From contig NC_089852.1 of NCBI RefSeq assembly GCF_036373705.1, positions 32,067,707 to 32,131,706 on the forward strand: a DNA stretch of 64,000 nt, in the 5' to 3' direction. Below, in pieces: positions 44,146 through 55,760 of this stretch (position 1 is the stretch's first letter; each line of letters starts with the position of its first letter). A program made the position numbers and the translations under genes. The notes under the pieces were generated by a model. It was not told the origin of the DNA. It saw nothing but the letters and a program-made list of their open reading frames with translations, and ran no database searches. The DNA is from Amia ocellicauda (lineage: Eukaryota; Chordata; Actinopteri; Amiiformes; Amiidae).

Positions 44146-45008
44146 AACTCTCCAAATCTGATTCAGTTTCAAGCCATATATAAGGGGATTTAAAAGAGGA
44201 GGGATGAGTAGAAATTCCACTGCCACTGTTCCTTGAACCATATCTACTGTACATGACATCAAAAACTATGCTGATTGTGAAGCCGATTAATGAAATCAAA
44301 TGGGGCAAACAGGTTTGCATGAATTTACTCTTCACTAGACTTTAAACAATCCCTAATAATGTGGAAGTAAGGAAAAACAATAAAAAGGGCTTGATAAACA
44401 TGTATAAGTATCAAAACGTAACCATAGACATTGTTAATAGTTTTATCTACACATGACAGCTTTACAATTCACCAGTTAGCACAGTATAGTTTGTCAATAT
44501 GAGATCCACAAAGAGGCAGACTGATAGTTAAGAATAAAGCAATTGTTAATTCACAGAAAGGAAGAATCCAAGAAATCAACAGAAACTTGGTGATAGTTAG
44601 AGATGTCATGATACATGGTACTGTAAGGGTTTGCATATTGCCACATACCTGTCATAAGCCATCAGTGTTAAAATGGTAAATTCACATTGAACTGAAGTGT
44701 AGATCACATATGCTTGAGTCAAACATCCAGCGTATGAGATCACATGAGAGTCAGAGAGGAAGTCAGACAGGAGTTTAGGGTACAGACCTGCAGTTCCATA
44801 CAGTCCATTGACACACAGGTTACAGAGGAAGATGTACATAGGCTCATGGAGGGTTTTCTCAATTATGACTGTAATGATCAGTGTCAAATTGAAAAAACAT
44901 ATCAAAAGGTAAGCCAGAAGAGTAAAAGCAAAAAAAAATGTATTTATGAGATGTCGTTTCATTTAATCCATGGAGTGTGAAGACTATAACACTGGACGAG
45001 TTCTACAT
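44146..45008 (-). pseudogene. olfactory receptor pseudogene
   Basis: Close relative of the intact receptor at 8,583-9,515. Defects: the start codon is followed at once by TAG (45,008-45,003), a poly-T expansion near 44,930 shifts the frame, a 2-bp loss after CKPLQYH near 44,610 shifts it again, and a TGA follows the codons equivalent to ENW near 44,480. The C-terminus is cut by an interspersed repeat. TM2 (PMYIFLCNLCVNGLYG) and MAYDRYVAICKPLQY remain clear. Confidence 0.92.
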
Positions 45009-45420
45009 TGCAGTAAGGGATGTATCAGGAATATACAAATAACCCTGTACCTAAAGAAGCAAAGAGTACCAATAAGTCCCTTCAAACGTAAGTAGAAGAT
45101 CAATTAAGTGGGAAAATAATAACAAAAATACAGTTACAATATAACAAGCACAGCAATGAAGTATAATGTTTGAGTTAAATCTGCTCTTATTTGTTTTTAT
45201 TTTCTTCATTACTGACACGAATGATGAAAATACTCACAAACATTAATCTATGAAAGGGCTGATGCAGAGAGAGCATGAATCTCTGTTCCTTAGTCTGCAC
45301 TTCAGTGTAAAGCTTTATATGTAGAGCTCCTTCACGATGGAGGCTACTGAGATTTGAAGCCTGAAAACAGACCTTTGAGACTGTGGCTCTGTAATACTGG
45401 AGTTAATTAACCAGAGTTAG

Positions 45421-46389
45421 AAGATATTACAAATACGATAATTAAAACAAGCTGGGTTCTTATTTCCCACAAAGTGTGTGTATGAAATGTAGGTACAGAA
45501 GAGTTAGGTTTGTGTAAGAGATGATATGCCTTTTGAGTATTTCAAATGATCCAAAAATGCACAGTAAATGCTTAGGATAAGAAAGTAACATGCAGTAATT
45601 TAATATACAATGGTTAGTGCTGGAACACCTCAATACTGAGATTTTGTTTTTCATAAGGATAGGTTGCAAATGCAATTCATGTCGTTACCGTGGGACCACC
45701 GTGAATATATTTGTCTAACAAAGTCGCCTTTAGGCTATTGTATGCTGTCACTTAAGCAGGTCTTGCTTTCCTTCATACTGTGATGCACATTGACACTGTC
45801 TCTTTTTGCCAGGACCCAGGGGTCCAGGGGCCTAGGAGGTGGTGGGCATACACGAGGGTGAGTCACCTTTGTTCGAGGCTGGGCCGGAGGGTTGGTATGC
45901 CTGCACCAGCCGCCACAAGTGCTCTCTGGCTCATAGAGACTGATCAAACATGGCCTCAATGGTCAGCCTAAGTGTGAAGCCAGATGATTGGTGCATCAAT
46001 GAGGCATGGCACCCTCCTGTGCTATGACAGGCAAAGCTGGTGTTGTGCTGTCACCAAAACCATCAATGAATGGCCACTGCCCTGCACTCCATGGTAGATC
46101 ACTCCCACCAGTGGGTCCGCGACCGTAGCAATCTCAAGGGTGAGTCGACTTGGAGTCTTCCGGCTTCCATCAGGCTGGTAATGTACAGAGCCAGCAGGCT
46201 CTTCATATTGTGTAGTCTTGCTGACTGCGCACCTGTCCCCTCACACAGTAACGATTTAGTCACTCTGCAAGGCTGTCTAGTGAGTGGTGTTCCGTGGTAT
46301 GGGGATACACTGGAAAAATGATCAACTAGGGAAGCCACAAGATTTTCCCCATTCCTTCTCCTTTTCAGCAGATATCCAAGACTACCCAT
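45421..46389. other. no recognised gene
   Basis: AT-rich to about 45,735, then GC-richer DNA to 46,389 that may be part of the following gypsy remnant. No domain can be supported. Confidence 0.35.
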
Positions 46390-47070
46390 CCACCTAGAAC
46401 AGGGAAATTGTGTCTTGGTTCATAACCTGAGTGAGAGAGGGAGGCCTGGGAAGATTCGTTCATACGTTCATAAACTGTATGTGGTAGTAGGACGGAAAGG
46501 TGAAGACAGTCCGGTCTTTGAAGTCAAACCTGAAAGTGGGAATGAGAAAGTCAAAGTACTCCATCAAGTACTCCATACTTGGCAATTGAAGAGAACCTCC
46601 CACCAAAAAACAGCAAAGCAAAGGAAAAGAGTAACATCAGGAGACAAAGTTCTGGTCTTTCACACTCTCAGGAACGGTCAGACAGTAAATCTGATTCAGA
46701 GGGCTCCCGAGACAGCTACTATGCCTGGCCTACAACAGAGCAATGAGTCCCTACAGTACTGAATCCAGCAGTAGAGGAGTTTCATCCCCAGACAGCAGGA
46801 GGTCAGTTACCACAGGCCGCTGTGGAGGATGAGTTTTATCTCCCCACAGGAAAGGAAGTAAACCTGCACTCTGAATCTGACAGTGAACCTGGCACACCTA
46901 CCTCACCACCACATTCACCTACACACCGGTATCCCAGGCGGGAAAGGCGTTGACCATGGATGCTGATGTATAATGCCTTGGGGCAGCCTACTGTCAAGGA
47001 TAGAGGGATTGCCAAGAGGGAAATAGAAATTAGACCCCAGTGGCAAGGTCCTCAAAACCATTGGAGACCG
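46390..47070 (+). pseudogene. gypsy integrase C-terminal remnant
   Basis: Frame reads VLVHNLSERGRPGKIRSYV, then YVVVGRKGEDSPVFEVKPES and VKVLHQVLH, the tail of a gypsy integrase. A second related phrase (GDKVLVFHTLR) follows. Stops begin after LQY (46,760). No LTR attached. Confidence 0.7.
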
Positions 47071-47756
47071 TGAGCTTCCAGAGAATAATACACAATACTG
47101 ACACCCAAACATACACTGATATTATGTATACATGAAGACTATCCAGAAAAAGCTGAACTCTGTGCTGAGGACATGTACCCATGCATTACACAGGATTAGA
47201 ATGAAAAGAAGAGAAGAAAAAGGAAGACATATTAGCCCTTAGAATGTTGTGAAGTGTTTTTTGGCCAAAATGTAAAAGGTGTAGTTGCATTTGATTCCTA
47301 TGGTTAAAGGTTGGTCATTGCTCTCTTGCAAAACATACACCAGTTGACCAGTAGCCTACTTGATTATGTAAAATGTCACGGAAGTACCACAGTGCACAGT
47401 GGACCATTTGATTGACACCATAGTATTAATTAAAGGGAATAACTAATATGGCAAGGGAATGCACCTTCTGTTAATAGTGTAGGACTAACAGTAAACTGCT
47501 CAATTACTGTTACCTGTTTAAGATGCAACCTGGTGATGGTGAGAATACTTACCTGTGTAAAAATGTCGGGACGCCATCTCTTTAAGTAGTGGAGAATGTG
47601 AGTATAAAGGCACGCATGCAGGACATTATACGTTGTCAGGGCAAAATATAAGTAAATAGCTTGAGAAAGGTTTGGCTTTTGCCGTTGGTATAACAGTGTC
47701 TTCATACTGTATTACAGAGCAATAAAAAAAGGATGAAACACAAGGGGATTATGACA
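47071..47756. other. spacer, nothing recognised
   Basis: AT-rich sequence, no open frame with family character. Confidence 0.4.
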
Positions 47757-50395
47757 ACGAGCAGTAGCCCCTGGGGCGGCCCCGGTGGTTCTGGTATGGA
47801 AGAAGGACAGGACCCTCAATTTCTGTGTAGACTAGTGGAATGCCATCACCTACAAGGACACTTACCATCTGCTGCGCATAGAGGAGTTACTGAGCAGCTT
47901 AACCGGGGCCGCATGGTACTCTATGCTGGACATGGCTAGTAGATATTGGCAGGTTGCAGTAGACCCGAAAGACAAGAAGAAGATGGCATTCACTACCCCC
48001 ATGGGTCTTTACGAGTTTAAATGCATGCCCTTTGAGCTATGTAATGCACCAGCCACCTTCCAGATTTTTACGCAAGTGCTTGTTTCTTCAGAAGGATGTG
48101 GGATATCTGGGCCACTGGCTAAGCCAGTGCAGAGTGTGACCAGACCAAGAGAATATAGTAGCCTTGGTGGACTGGCCAGCACCCTCTACTGTCAGGGCGT
48201 TTCTAAGGTTTGTAGGCTACTATAGGCGGTTTATGCCAACTTGGTGGCCCCCTTACATAGCCTGTAGGGACTTCACCCTAAAAAAAGACTGCATCGATCG
48301 TCTGGACAGTTGCCTGCCAAGCCTCCTTTGAGTGTCTGAAAGAGAAACTTGTGAGTGCTCTGACTCTTGCATTTGCAGATTTCTCCAAGCCTTTTTGACT
48401 ATACATGGATACCAGTTAAGCACGGTTAGGGGCTGTGTTGTCCCTAGTACAAGGGGACTGGGAGCGAGTCATTGCGTACCCCCAAGAGCGCAATTATCAA
48501 AATTACAGTTCATTCAAGCTTTATTTGCTGGCCGTAAAAGGGGCGGTGATCGAGAAATTTTAAGATTACCTGTGGGGCATGACTTTCAAGGTATATAATG
48601 ATAATAACCCCTTAGTACAACACTGCTCGGTTGGGGGCAGTGGACCAACGGTGGGTAGCTTAGATTGCCAACTTTACTTTTGATATTCAACTAATCAAAA
48701 TGCTGACCTTTTGTCCAGGTTGCCTGGAGAAGTCAATCAGGGGGAGGATTTACGGGTGCAGGCTATGGCTGAGGACACAGACAATCAGGTGGGAAGTCCT
48801 AGGCACAGAGAAGACTCCCCGTGCTGAATACCAGGGATGACTGGTAGAGGCCAAATGCCTGAGTGGCAATGGCTACAGATCCAGGAGGGCTGTATGGTCC
48901 AGCACCAGCTGATGTCCCCGACTGGGAAAGAAACAGTCCAGATTGTTGTGGCCCAGGGCCAGGAGCATGACATGTGGAAACAGTACCATGCAGCCACGGG
49001 TCATGCTAGTGGGGGGTGGACCCTGTCAGTACTGACCAGATACTTTTGGCATGGCATAGGGCTGGGTGGCAGCATGCTCCTGGACGAGGGTGCAGCCAGA
49101 GGAGACCCATGAGCTCTATAGTCACCTCCTACCCCCTAGAGCAGGGGTGGCTAACCCTGGTCCTGGAGAGCTGCAGGGTCTACAGGCTTTTGTTCTATCC
49201 AGATTGTTAACTGCTTAATTGACCCAATTATGGGTCTTAATTAGGCAAAATGTCTCTGTGTTCAAGGTATCCATTAATTGATAATTTAGAGAGACCTGGA
49301 AATCCTGCAGGATTGTGGCTCTCCAGGACCAGGGTTAGCCACCCCTGCCCTAGAGGTAGTTAACTTTGACCATCTGGCATTAGGCTAACCTGATGACCTT
49401 ATATTTTCCTTATATCTTGGTAATGATTGTTTTGTTTTCGGGATATTCCAGTATGCGAACGGCTATATAGTGATAGGGGTGTTGCATTTGAATCTCAACT
49501 GATGGGGGATCTAGCAAATGTTTATGGCATTGGGGAAAACCGAACGAGTTGGGCAACGGGCGTGTGAGCTTTCCAACCAGACCCTGCTCTCTCTGCTTGG
49601 GTCAGTGGGTGAGGTGGAACACAGAATCACAGAATTGGTCCATGCCTACAATAACATCACCCATGAGTAACCGGCTACACGCCCTTCTATCTGATATTTG
49701 GTTGGAGTGCTCGGCAACCAGTGGATATGACTACGGGAGCCTTGCCGTTGGCTATGCCATGGACGGTGGAAGGGTGGGTGGCTAAGCATCATAGGGGGTT
49801 GGCCAAGGCCTATTGTTACGCCTCAGAAAAGCCACACCGGCAACAGGGGCAAGATGGTGCGCGCCACACCCAATGGCCAACAAGCCCCACATTATTACCA
49901 GGAGAGAGAGTATGGGTCCATCATTTTCGATGCATGGTACAAGGAAGATTTGCTCCGTGCTTGTTGCCGGATTTGTCCAGAAGGGCTGTATGACGGAGAA
50001 CTATAAATCGCCGACACCTGCGAGTGTGCTGCCTAGGAGAACCATTGCCTGAGGTGCCTGCCCCTCAGGGTGGGGGTAGCAGAGAAGGGCGGGTCGATGG
50101 GGAGGGTGTAGACTTGGCATGGTGGTCTGTTCCCTGGCAGGTGGCGGTTCCTGCCCTTCCTGCGCCTGTAGCATTGGCGGAACCTCCTCTTTGACCAGAG
50201 GTAGGCGCCAAAGAGGCTGAAGGGCCTGCAGTGCCAGAAGTGACTTTGGCACCTGAGATAAGTGCTGGGGGTATTGCAGAGCCTGTAGAACCGGAGGTAG
50301 TGTTTGCACCTGAGGTGGGTGTTCCGGAGGTTGGGCCACTACGGAGGTCCCAATGGGCCAACCTGGGAGTAAGGCCTCAGTGGTACTGATTACTT
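47757..50395 (+). pseudogene. Ty3/gypsy pol remnant (RT to integrase tail)
   Basis: Frames in order: RT (YSMLDMASRYWQVAVDPKD, then FELCNAPATFQ), deletion of the YxDD region, RNase H region (about 48,200-48,760), spacer and H2C2-like region (KQYHAATGHASGG, LTRYFWH; 48,840-49,110), integrase core (CERLYSDRGVAFESQLMGDL near 49,455), and a PEV-rich tail ending LRRSQWANLGVRPQWY (about 50,340-50,390). A hAT MITE is inserted at 49,142. Same family as 541-1,590. Many stops and shifts. Confidence 0.8.
49142..49347. mobile_element. hAT-type MITE, 206 bp
   Basis: Near-perfect ~30-bp inverted ends starting CAGGGGTGGCTAACCCTGGT, with a perfect 8-bp duplication CCCTAGAG on both sides (49,134-49,141 and 49,348-49,355). 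It sits within gypsy pol. Confidence 0.93.
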
Positions 50396-50789
50396 TCATC
50401 TGCTCCCACTTCTATGTAGACATATGAGCCGGGGTTTATGGAGAGAAGAGGAGAGATTCACATGACCAAGATCAGGATCTCTTGGAAGTGGAGTGAGCGA
50501 GTGAACATAGTGCTTTTAAGGCTGGGGGAAGAGGAAGACGGAGAGACACACTATTTCATCCTTGGTGCAGCAAGGAGCTGTTTGCCAGCAGACAAATAAG
50601 CCTAGCCACCACTTTGGACCTGTGAGTGGTGGAACAGGACAAGAACGTTTCCATGTCCTAACTGAGACTCACAGACCTTCAAGATAAATGTAGTGGCATT
50701 TATACTTATTAACCCTTTGAGCAGTATGAACGTACCAGTACGTTCTCAGTAAGCTCAGGGAGTATTGAACTTCCTTGTCTGTGTTGGTG
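50396..50789. other. probable gypsy 3' flank
   Basis: No domain. Possibly the untranslated end or LTR of the preceding gypsy remnant. Confidence 0.35.
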
Positions 50790-50925
50790 AAACACTAAAT
50801 AAACATAATCTGTGTAATCGTATATATTTCCAAAATACATTGTTTAAATTTAATCTGTTCCAATGTCTGCTGACATGACAGTAGCAATTTAGTTTTTTTT
50901 ATGATGGCTTTGAACCTTATTATAT
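50790..50925 (+). repeat. left half of an interspersed repeat split by a gypsy element
   Basis: Matches 7,590-7,720 (GTGTAATCGTATAT, then CCAATGTCTGCTGACATGAC). It stops at ATAT (50,922-50,925), where the gypsy element begins. The right half resumes at 59,263. Confidence 0.88.
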
Positions 50926-51055
50926 TGTCGTGTTCGTGCAGTTTAAGGGTATCTTGGAGGCGAGGTTTAATTACATCCACACGACAAAGTATCCAATTTG
51001 ACTCTTTATTAAGTACTGTCACTGACCTGTTGCAGTAGAATAAGGGCAATTTAGA
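50926..51055 (-). repeat. truncated 3' LTR
   Basis: Nearly identical to 57,621-57,752 (shared CTGCACGAACACGA end on the minus strand). The remainder is replaced by a SINE-like repeat and other sequence. Confidence 0.9.
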
Positions 51056-51205
51056 GTGACCAATCAACCTAACCTGCATGTCTTTGGACGGTGGGAGGAA
51101 ACCCACGCAGACACATACAAAATCCACACAGAGAGGTCCCCCAAGCCAGGACTCAAACCTGGGACCCCAGAGCTGTGAGGCAGCAGCACTAACCACTGCA
51201 CCACT
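51056..51205 (-). repeat. SINE-like interspersed repeat
   Basis: On the minus strand starts with a GGTGCAGTGGTTAGTGCTGC-like promoter-type segment, then CTCACAGCTCTGGGGTCCC, and ends with CATGCAGGTTAGGTTGATTG. This is a very common fish repeat in my recollection. A tRNA origin is plausible but not proven. Confidence 0.65.
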
Positions 51206-51559
51206 GTGTATATTGTGTGTAATAACAATAAATGTGTTTACCACTTGCACACAAACAGACTCCTGTGTGCTCCAAATCATATAATTTGGCTACTCCCTGC
51301 AATTTCAAACCTGCCCCAACCTCCTTCCAGGGTGTGGTGTGGATGCAAGTGAAGGACCCATTGAAGGGCACAGCACTTTGAGCACAAATCGCTGTGCTTC
51401 TGAACAAAGGAGTTATCCGTGAAGTGTCCCTTCCAAAACAGAACAAGGGATTGTATTCCCCCTACTTCCTGGTATCCAAGAAAGACAGTGGTTTCCCCCC
51501 TATATATAAAAACATGAAAGAGGAAGGAATGTTTTAATGATGTGTGGACTGGTCTATAG
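51206..51559 (+). repeat. mixed repeat fragments
   Basis: About 51,208-51,410 matches 6,737-6,920. Then a short frame NKGVIREVSLPKQN, YSPYFLVSKKDSG resembles the start of an RT palm in DIRS/Ngaro-type elements. Too short to classify. Confidence 0.45.
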
Positions 51560-51935
51560 GCAACAATGATAGAATGTTTTGTATGAGGTACCATGGAAAC
51601 TGGCTTAGGCCCTCACCCTTTGGGCAGTGTTCTCTTTTTCAGATAACCAAGGTTGCATTTGCAAACCATCATTCTGAATGCAACCCTGGTTATCCAAGAA
51701 AGAGAAACTGCCCAGAGCTGTGTTGTTGCGTGGAAGTGTAGCTCTGGCAAAAGAAGAAGTATTGGTCACTATTTAAAGCAGACGGAAGAGGTGGTCTGCT
51801 AGAATGACACACTCCCCTGGTCCAGTAGGTAGCTTTGAGACATATGATGTTCATACCATGGGTAACTTCAAAGCCCCTCCCCCTCTGGGTAGTTTCTCTT
51901 TCTCTGATGACCGGGGTTGCATTCACAAACTATCA
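51560..51935. repeat. MITE-like repeat, relative of 20,745-21,095
   Basis: Shares TTTTTCAGATAACC and GGTTGCATT-type inverted motifs and the GCTCTGGCAAAAGAAG segment. Confidence 0.6.
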
Positions 51936-52339
51936 ATTATTTGAAATACTCAAATTACATATGGTCTTTTTTCAAAAACCTGACATGACTGTACCTACAT
52001 TTCATACACACAATGGAACCTGAATTTTATTAATAATATATATATATATGTAATATTTTTAGGGCTGTCCCAAAGGGTCAATTTTTACATTTGAAGGTCC
52101 AGAACACATTCCTGAACAAAGGTTTGAAGCTTCATTGGTGCTAATTGGCATTTGCATTCACATATGCTACCAGTGTACAGATTTGGACGAAAATCCTACT
52201 TTTTAGTTTTTACAGGTAATCCATATAAACAAAGATAAAACATCCCCTTGACATTTAAAATCTGTTATCTTGAACAGTAATGGAACCACATCACTGAGAT
52301 ACAGTATGGCTGCAGACGGTCGTGATGCATCACCTTCTT
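51936..52339. other. spacer, nothing firm
   Basis: AT-rich with a short (TA)n run near 52,038. No gene. Confidence 0.35.
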
Positions 52340-52600
52340 ATCGCGGTGACCCTGAACTTACAGCACTGGCCCATTGCATGCAGAAATCACAAACGGACCT
52401 TTCCAAGGGGCCTGGAGCTTGGGACTAAAACCCTTCTTCTTGGTACTGTCCCATAGGTAGACCAAGTCCCCCACACTGTAAGCCTTCTCCTTGGCTCACA
52501 GGTCATACGTCTTCTTCTGTCGCACTTGAGCCATGCGGAGATACTGCCAGGCCTTCCTCCAGATTCTGTAGAAATTCTGGAATATCAAGTTCACCACTGT
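52340..52600 (-). pseudogene. gypsy integrase C-terminus (GPY/F module)
   Basis: Minus-strand frame reads LRMAQVRQKKTYDL, a stop, then YSVGDLVYLWDSTKKKGFSP and KLQAPWKGPFVISACNGPVL. This is the downstream end of the integrase at 54,280-55,070, separated from it by about 1.6 kb of inserted sequence. Confidence 0.8.
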
Positions 52601-52689
52601 AGCATTAAGGGGGGGTGTATTTTGATAGAGCATCCTAGCCCTGAGCTGGAGCTCTGATCTAAAGAAGATTTCTCCCCCAAAGTTACCAG

Positions 52690-54275
52690 AATTCCTGAGC
52701 TCATCGGCCCATGAACTGTTCTACATCAAAGTGGCAGTCTTGGGAGGATGGCACCTAGAATGGGCCAAATGGCTTGGAATCCCTGCTGTGAAAATGTGTG
52801 GGGAATATGGTGTGGAGGTCATAAAACTCTTTGAAGTGGACAAGAGCCAAAATCCCGAAACAGAGCAACGAACCCAGGCAAACCGGCATTTCCAAAAGAT
52901 GTCATGGATTGACATCAGTCATAAATCAAGCCTCCTCCAATTGGACACTGGGGGCTGAAACCGAAATCCAATCTCACAAACTCAAGAACCAATCGTCTAT
53001 TGATCTGACAGGTATAAAAAGTAGTGCACAGCACTCTCTCTCTCTCACCTGAACCAGTAACTCGCTGCCACAGCTCAACCTGTAGCTCTGTCACCAGAAA
53101 CGGAACCGGAAACCAACTAAGTCTTTGCCGGCAACAGAAGAGTTAAACTGGGAGAAGGAGATTGAGCCGTACGAAGAATTATTTTAAAGGACTTTATTAA
53201 CTAAAGAACTTTAGAAACTGCGCATGCCCGTCTGTACCCATCTGATCAGTGGAGTTTTACAGTTGGACAACTAAGTCGATTGCAATACGAAAGTGTTCAG
53301 TCATTTAAATAGCTATTGAGTCTTAAGAAACTTGACCCTTGGAAACGAACAGGGCCCTGCTTTAACTACGGTGGAAAACCCTGCTTGCAAAGAAGATCCT
53401 GTGCACACCCTTGGAGCTTTCAAACCAGTGGAAAATCTGTTTGGAAAAAACTCAACTTTCGCGAAACCGGACTGCCTTTGTTCCAAACCACACGGACCTC
53501 GTGCTGTGTGTTTTTATCTGATCCCGAGGACAGAGTGGCCTCTCTGCGACGTAGTTCAGATAAGTTGAACAGTTTGGAGTTTATCATTCATGACATTTTG
53601 AGAAATCAATTAGAAATGTTATTCTGTGAGTCATAAACTTTAGAATGTGTAATATCATTTAGAATTTTCTTAAATATAAATATAAATAAAATCTGTCAAC
53701 ACCGAGAAATATCTTCTCATTCCTGTTTAACTGTTTAGTCTGAAATTGACACAGGTTAAAAGACACTAGATTATAGGTGGCCCTGCCTATCCTTAATCAT
53801 TGAACAGTAATCAATTATGGAGAATTGTGGTAAAAAGAAATTATAGAATCTTTCTCTGCACCCAAATGTAAAACTTATTTGACTTAAATACTAACCTGCA
53901 TTAGTTATTTAATGTCCGACTAACAATACTAATGAGAGACTCACCTTCGTCTTACTAACCAGTATTGTAGTCAATGTGTTTGTAATTTTGTGTAACGTTT
54001 TGTGTGTTATCATATGCGATTCCATGGTCTTTGATTTGGTCACGGAAGTGATTTGTCTTTGATTTGTGAATTTTAATTAGTTTTTCCTGTTTTGTATAAC
54101 TAGTGTGGTGCTACATTTTATCTTTGTTTTTAATACATTTGAGAATTTATATCTTTGGAATTGTTGTCTGCGTCTTCTACAAGATTCTAGGATTCTTGAT
54201 AAGGTGATACTTAAATTCACTTCTTTAACTGAAATTTATAAGTGTAACTTACGCTACACCACTGTTCTGTTCTGC
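52690..54275 (+). mobile_element. probable solo LTR inserted in gypsy pol
   Basis: The integrase core and its C-terminus lie on either side. The insert has a GGTATAAAAAGTAG TATA motif (near 53,010) and AATAAAATCTGTC (near 53,684) in the plus direction, as expected of an LTR. Two plus-strand frames (52,731-52,958 and 53,316-53,636) have no family resemblance. TG...CA ends and a target duplication were not pinned down. Confidence 0.45.
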
Positions 54276-54279
54276 AGCA

Positions 54280-55070
54280 CACAGTCATATATCCTGGGGC
54301 TGATGAACCTCTCAGCCCAACATCAATCTATTTGGTATAAAGCCAGTTATTGAATGTGGCACACTGCGATATGCAGCTGTGAGCAAAGGCAAGTGTTCTT
54401 TTGGTTCTGGTCAACGTAACAGCGAATCATCTGTAAAAGTGTATGGTAAAACCGCTCGGCCTGCCTGTTAGAAGTCGACACACCTCCTTAAACAAAAGAC
54501 TTTCAAAGTTATGCCCTTGATCAGCATGCAGCTCTAGAGGGGACCCAAAGCGTGCAATGAAATCATAGACAAGTTTCTTAGCTGTTTCAGCTCCTTGATC
54601 TGGTACAGGAAAAGCTTCAACCCACCTGGTGAACTGATCAATTATGACCAAGATATATCTGTTCCCAGAGACAGATCTAGGGAATGGGCCTAGAATGTCC
54701 ATATGTAGGCGGTCCATGGGTGCTCCTGCGTGGTAGTGCTGCAGTCTGGCTTTGTTTGTAGGACCAGCCATTTTACGGGCCCTACATTGTGGACACTTTT
54801 GAACAAAAAGGCAAAAATCTCCTCCCATCCCGTACCAGTGATAGCGCTGCTGGAGGCATTGAAGAGTTTTCCTTCCTCTAGATGACCAGACTGAGGTGGG
54901 TCATGGCAAGCCCGCAAAACTTCGTTTTGTAGTGATAAAGGAACGGGGTAGCCGCAAAGATGAACTAGATCCACCAGCACCCTCCCACCAGTAGTGAAGG
55001 ACTCCTTGGTGATGCTCAATCTGGGTCCAGCACAGCCAGTACTTCCTTACTGCTGGACGCTCCAGGGCTG
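54280..55070 (-). pseudogene. gypsy integrase zinc finger and catalytic core
   Basis: H2C2-type spacer (EVLRACHDPPQSGHLEEGK...FVQKCPQCRARK) then core: HMDILGPFPRSVSGNRYILV (first D), LELHADQGHNFESLLF (second D). After a frameshift near 54,470, AERFYHTLLQMIRCY carries the catalytic glutamate. The frame breaks near 54,830 and 54,470. Confidence 0.85.
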
Positions 55071-55760
55071 CGTTCTCTTTTGTAGGTTAACTCTCCCAAT
55101 CTGGTGCAGTGGTGAAACTATAGGCTCCTCCTTTGGATAGAGTTCCCCTTGTGTTTGGTTGTTCGATTAAGATGCCTAAACAGACTCCTTTTGGAAGTGC
55201 AGATTTTGCAGAGAAGAGGTTACAAACTCTGACTGGGACCCTTGCTCCATGGTAATGACAACACTGCCTGAGGAGAGTCACTCACTGGTTCCAGGACAGT
55301 GGGAACTCCAGGTCTAGGATGGTCAACTGTTCCCCAGACAAGGCACTCACATTCCAGAGGCAGAGTGGTGTCCTTTTCTAACACAACCCTTGCCACTGAG
55401 TAGTCTGGCCCAGCACCACCAACTATCTGTGTGGGCACTGGCTCCTCTTCAATGTAGACTCTACCACTAGCATGAATAGTAACATTTGCTGTACTTAAGA
55501 AATCGAGTCCCAATAGAAGAGGATCATGAATTGGGGCTATATATACATCCCAGTCAAATGTTCTGGTTCCAATCTAGAAAGTCACACTCAAGCCTCCCAC
55601 AGCAGCCATTTCCTTCCCAGACTCAGCATTGTGGAGGCAGGTCTTTATGAGGCTGGTTTGATCTGCTAAGGAAAGCAACTTGTATGTTTCTTCTGAAATT
55701 ATAGTAGCTTCTGCTCCAGTATCGACTACAGCGTTAACTGGTAAGCCATTCACAGTGACT
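55071..55760 (-). pseudogene. gypsy aspartic protease region
   Basis: VNGLPVNAVVDTGAEATIIS holds the protease motif (about 55,700-55,760). Later DPLLLGLDFLSTANV fits the second conserved segment (stop at 55,573 between). The frame continues to about 55,087 and then meets integrase, with RT missing. Confidence 0.85.

Larger units (their letters stand above)
43425..45420 (-). repeat. receptor-bearing duplicated segment, copy 2 (inverted)
   Basis: Inverted relative of 8,150-9,965, with the same 5' flank (near 45,250-45,400), coding region and 3' flank. It is interrupted by an interspersed repeat at about 43,937-44,145. Confidence 0.85.

Noticed and set aside
50001..50399. 132-codon minus-strand proline/leucine-rich frame
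   Set aside because: Antisense of the PEV-rich tail of gypsy pol, which ends in a typical RRSQ motif on the plus strand.
53316..53636. 106-codon plus-strand frame as an env or host gene
   Set aside because: No signal peptide, membrane segment or family motif; lies between LTR-like TATA and polyA signals.
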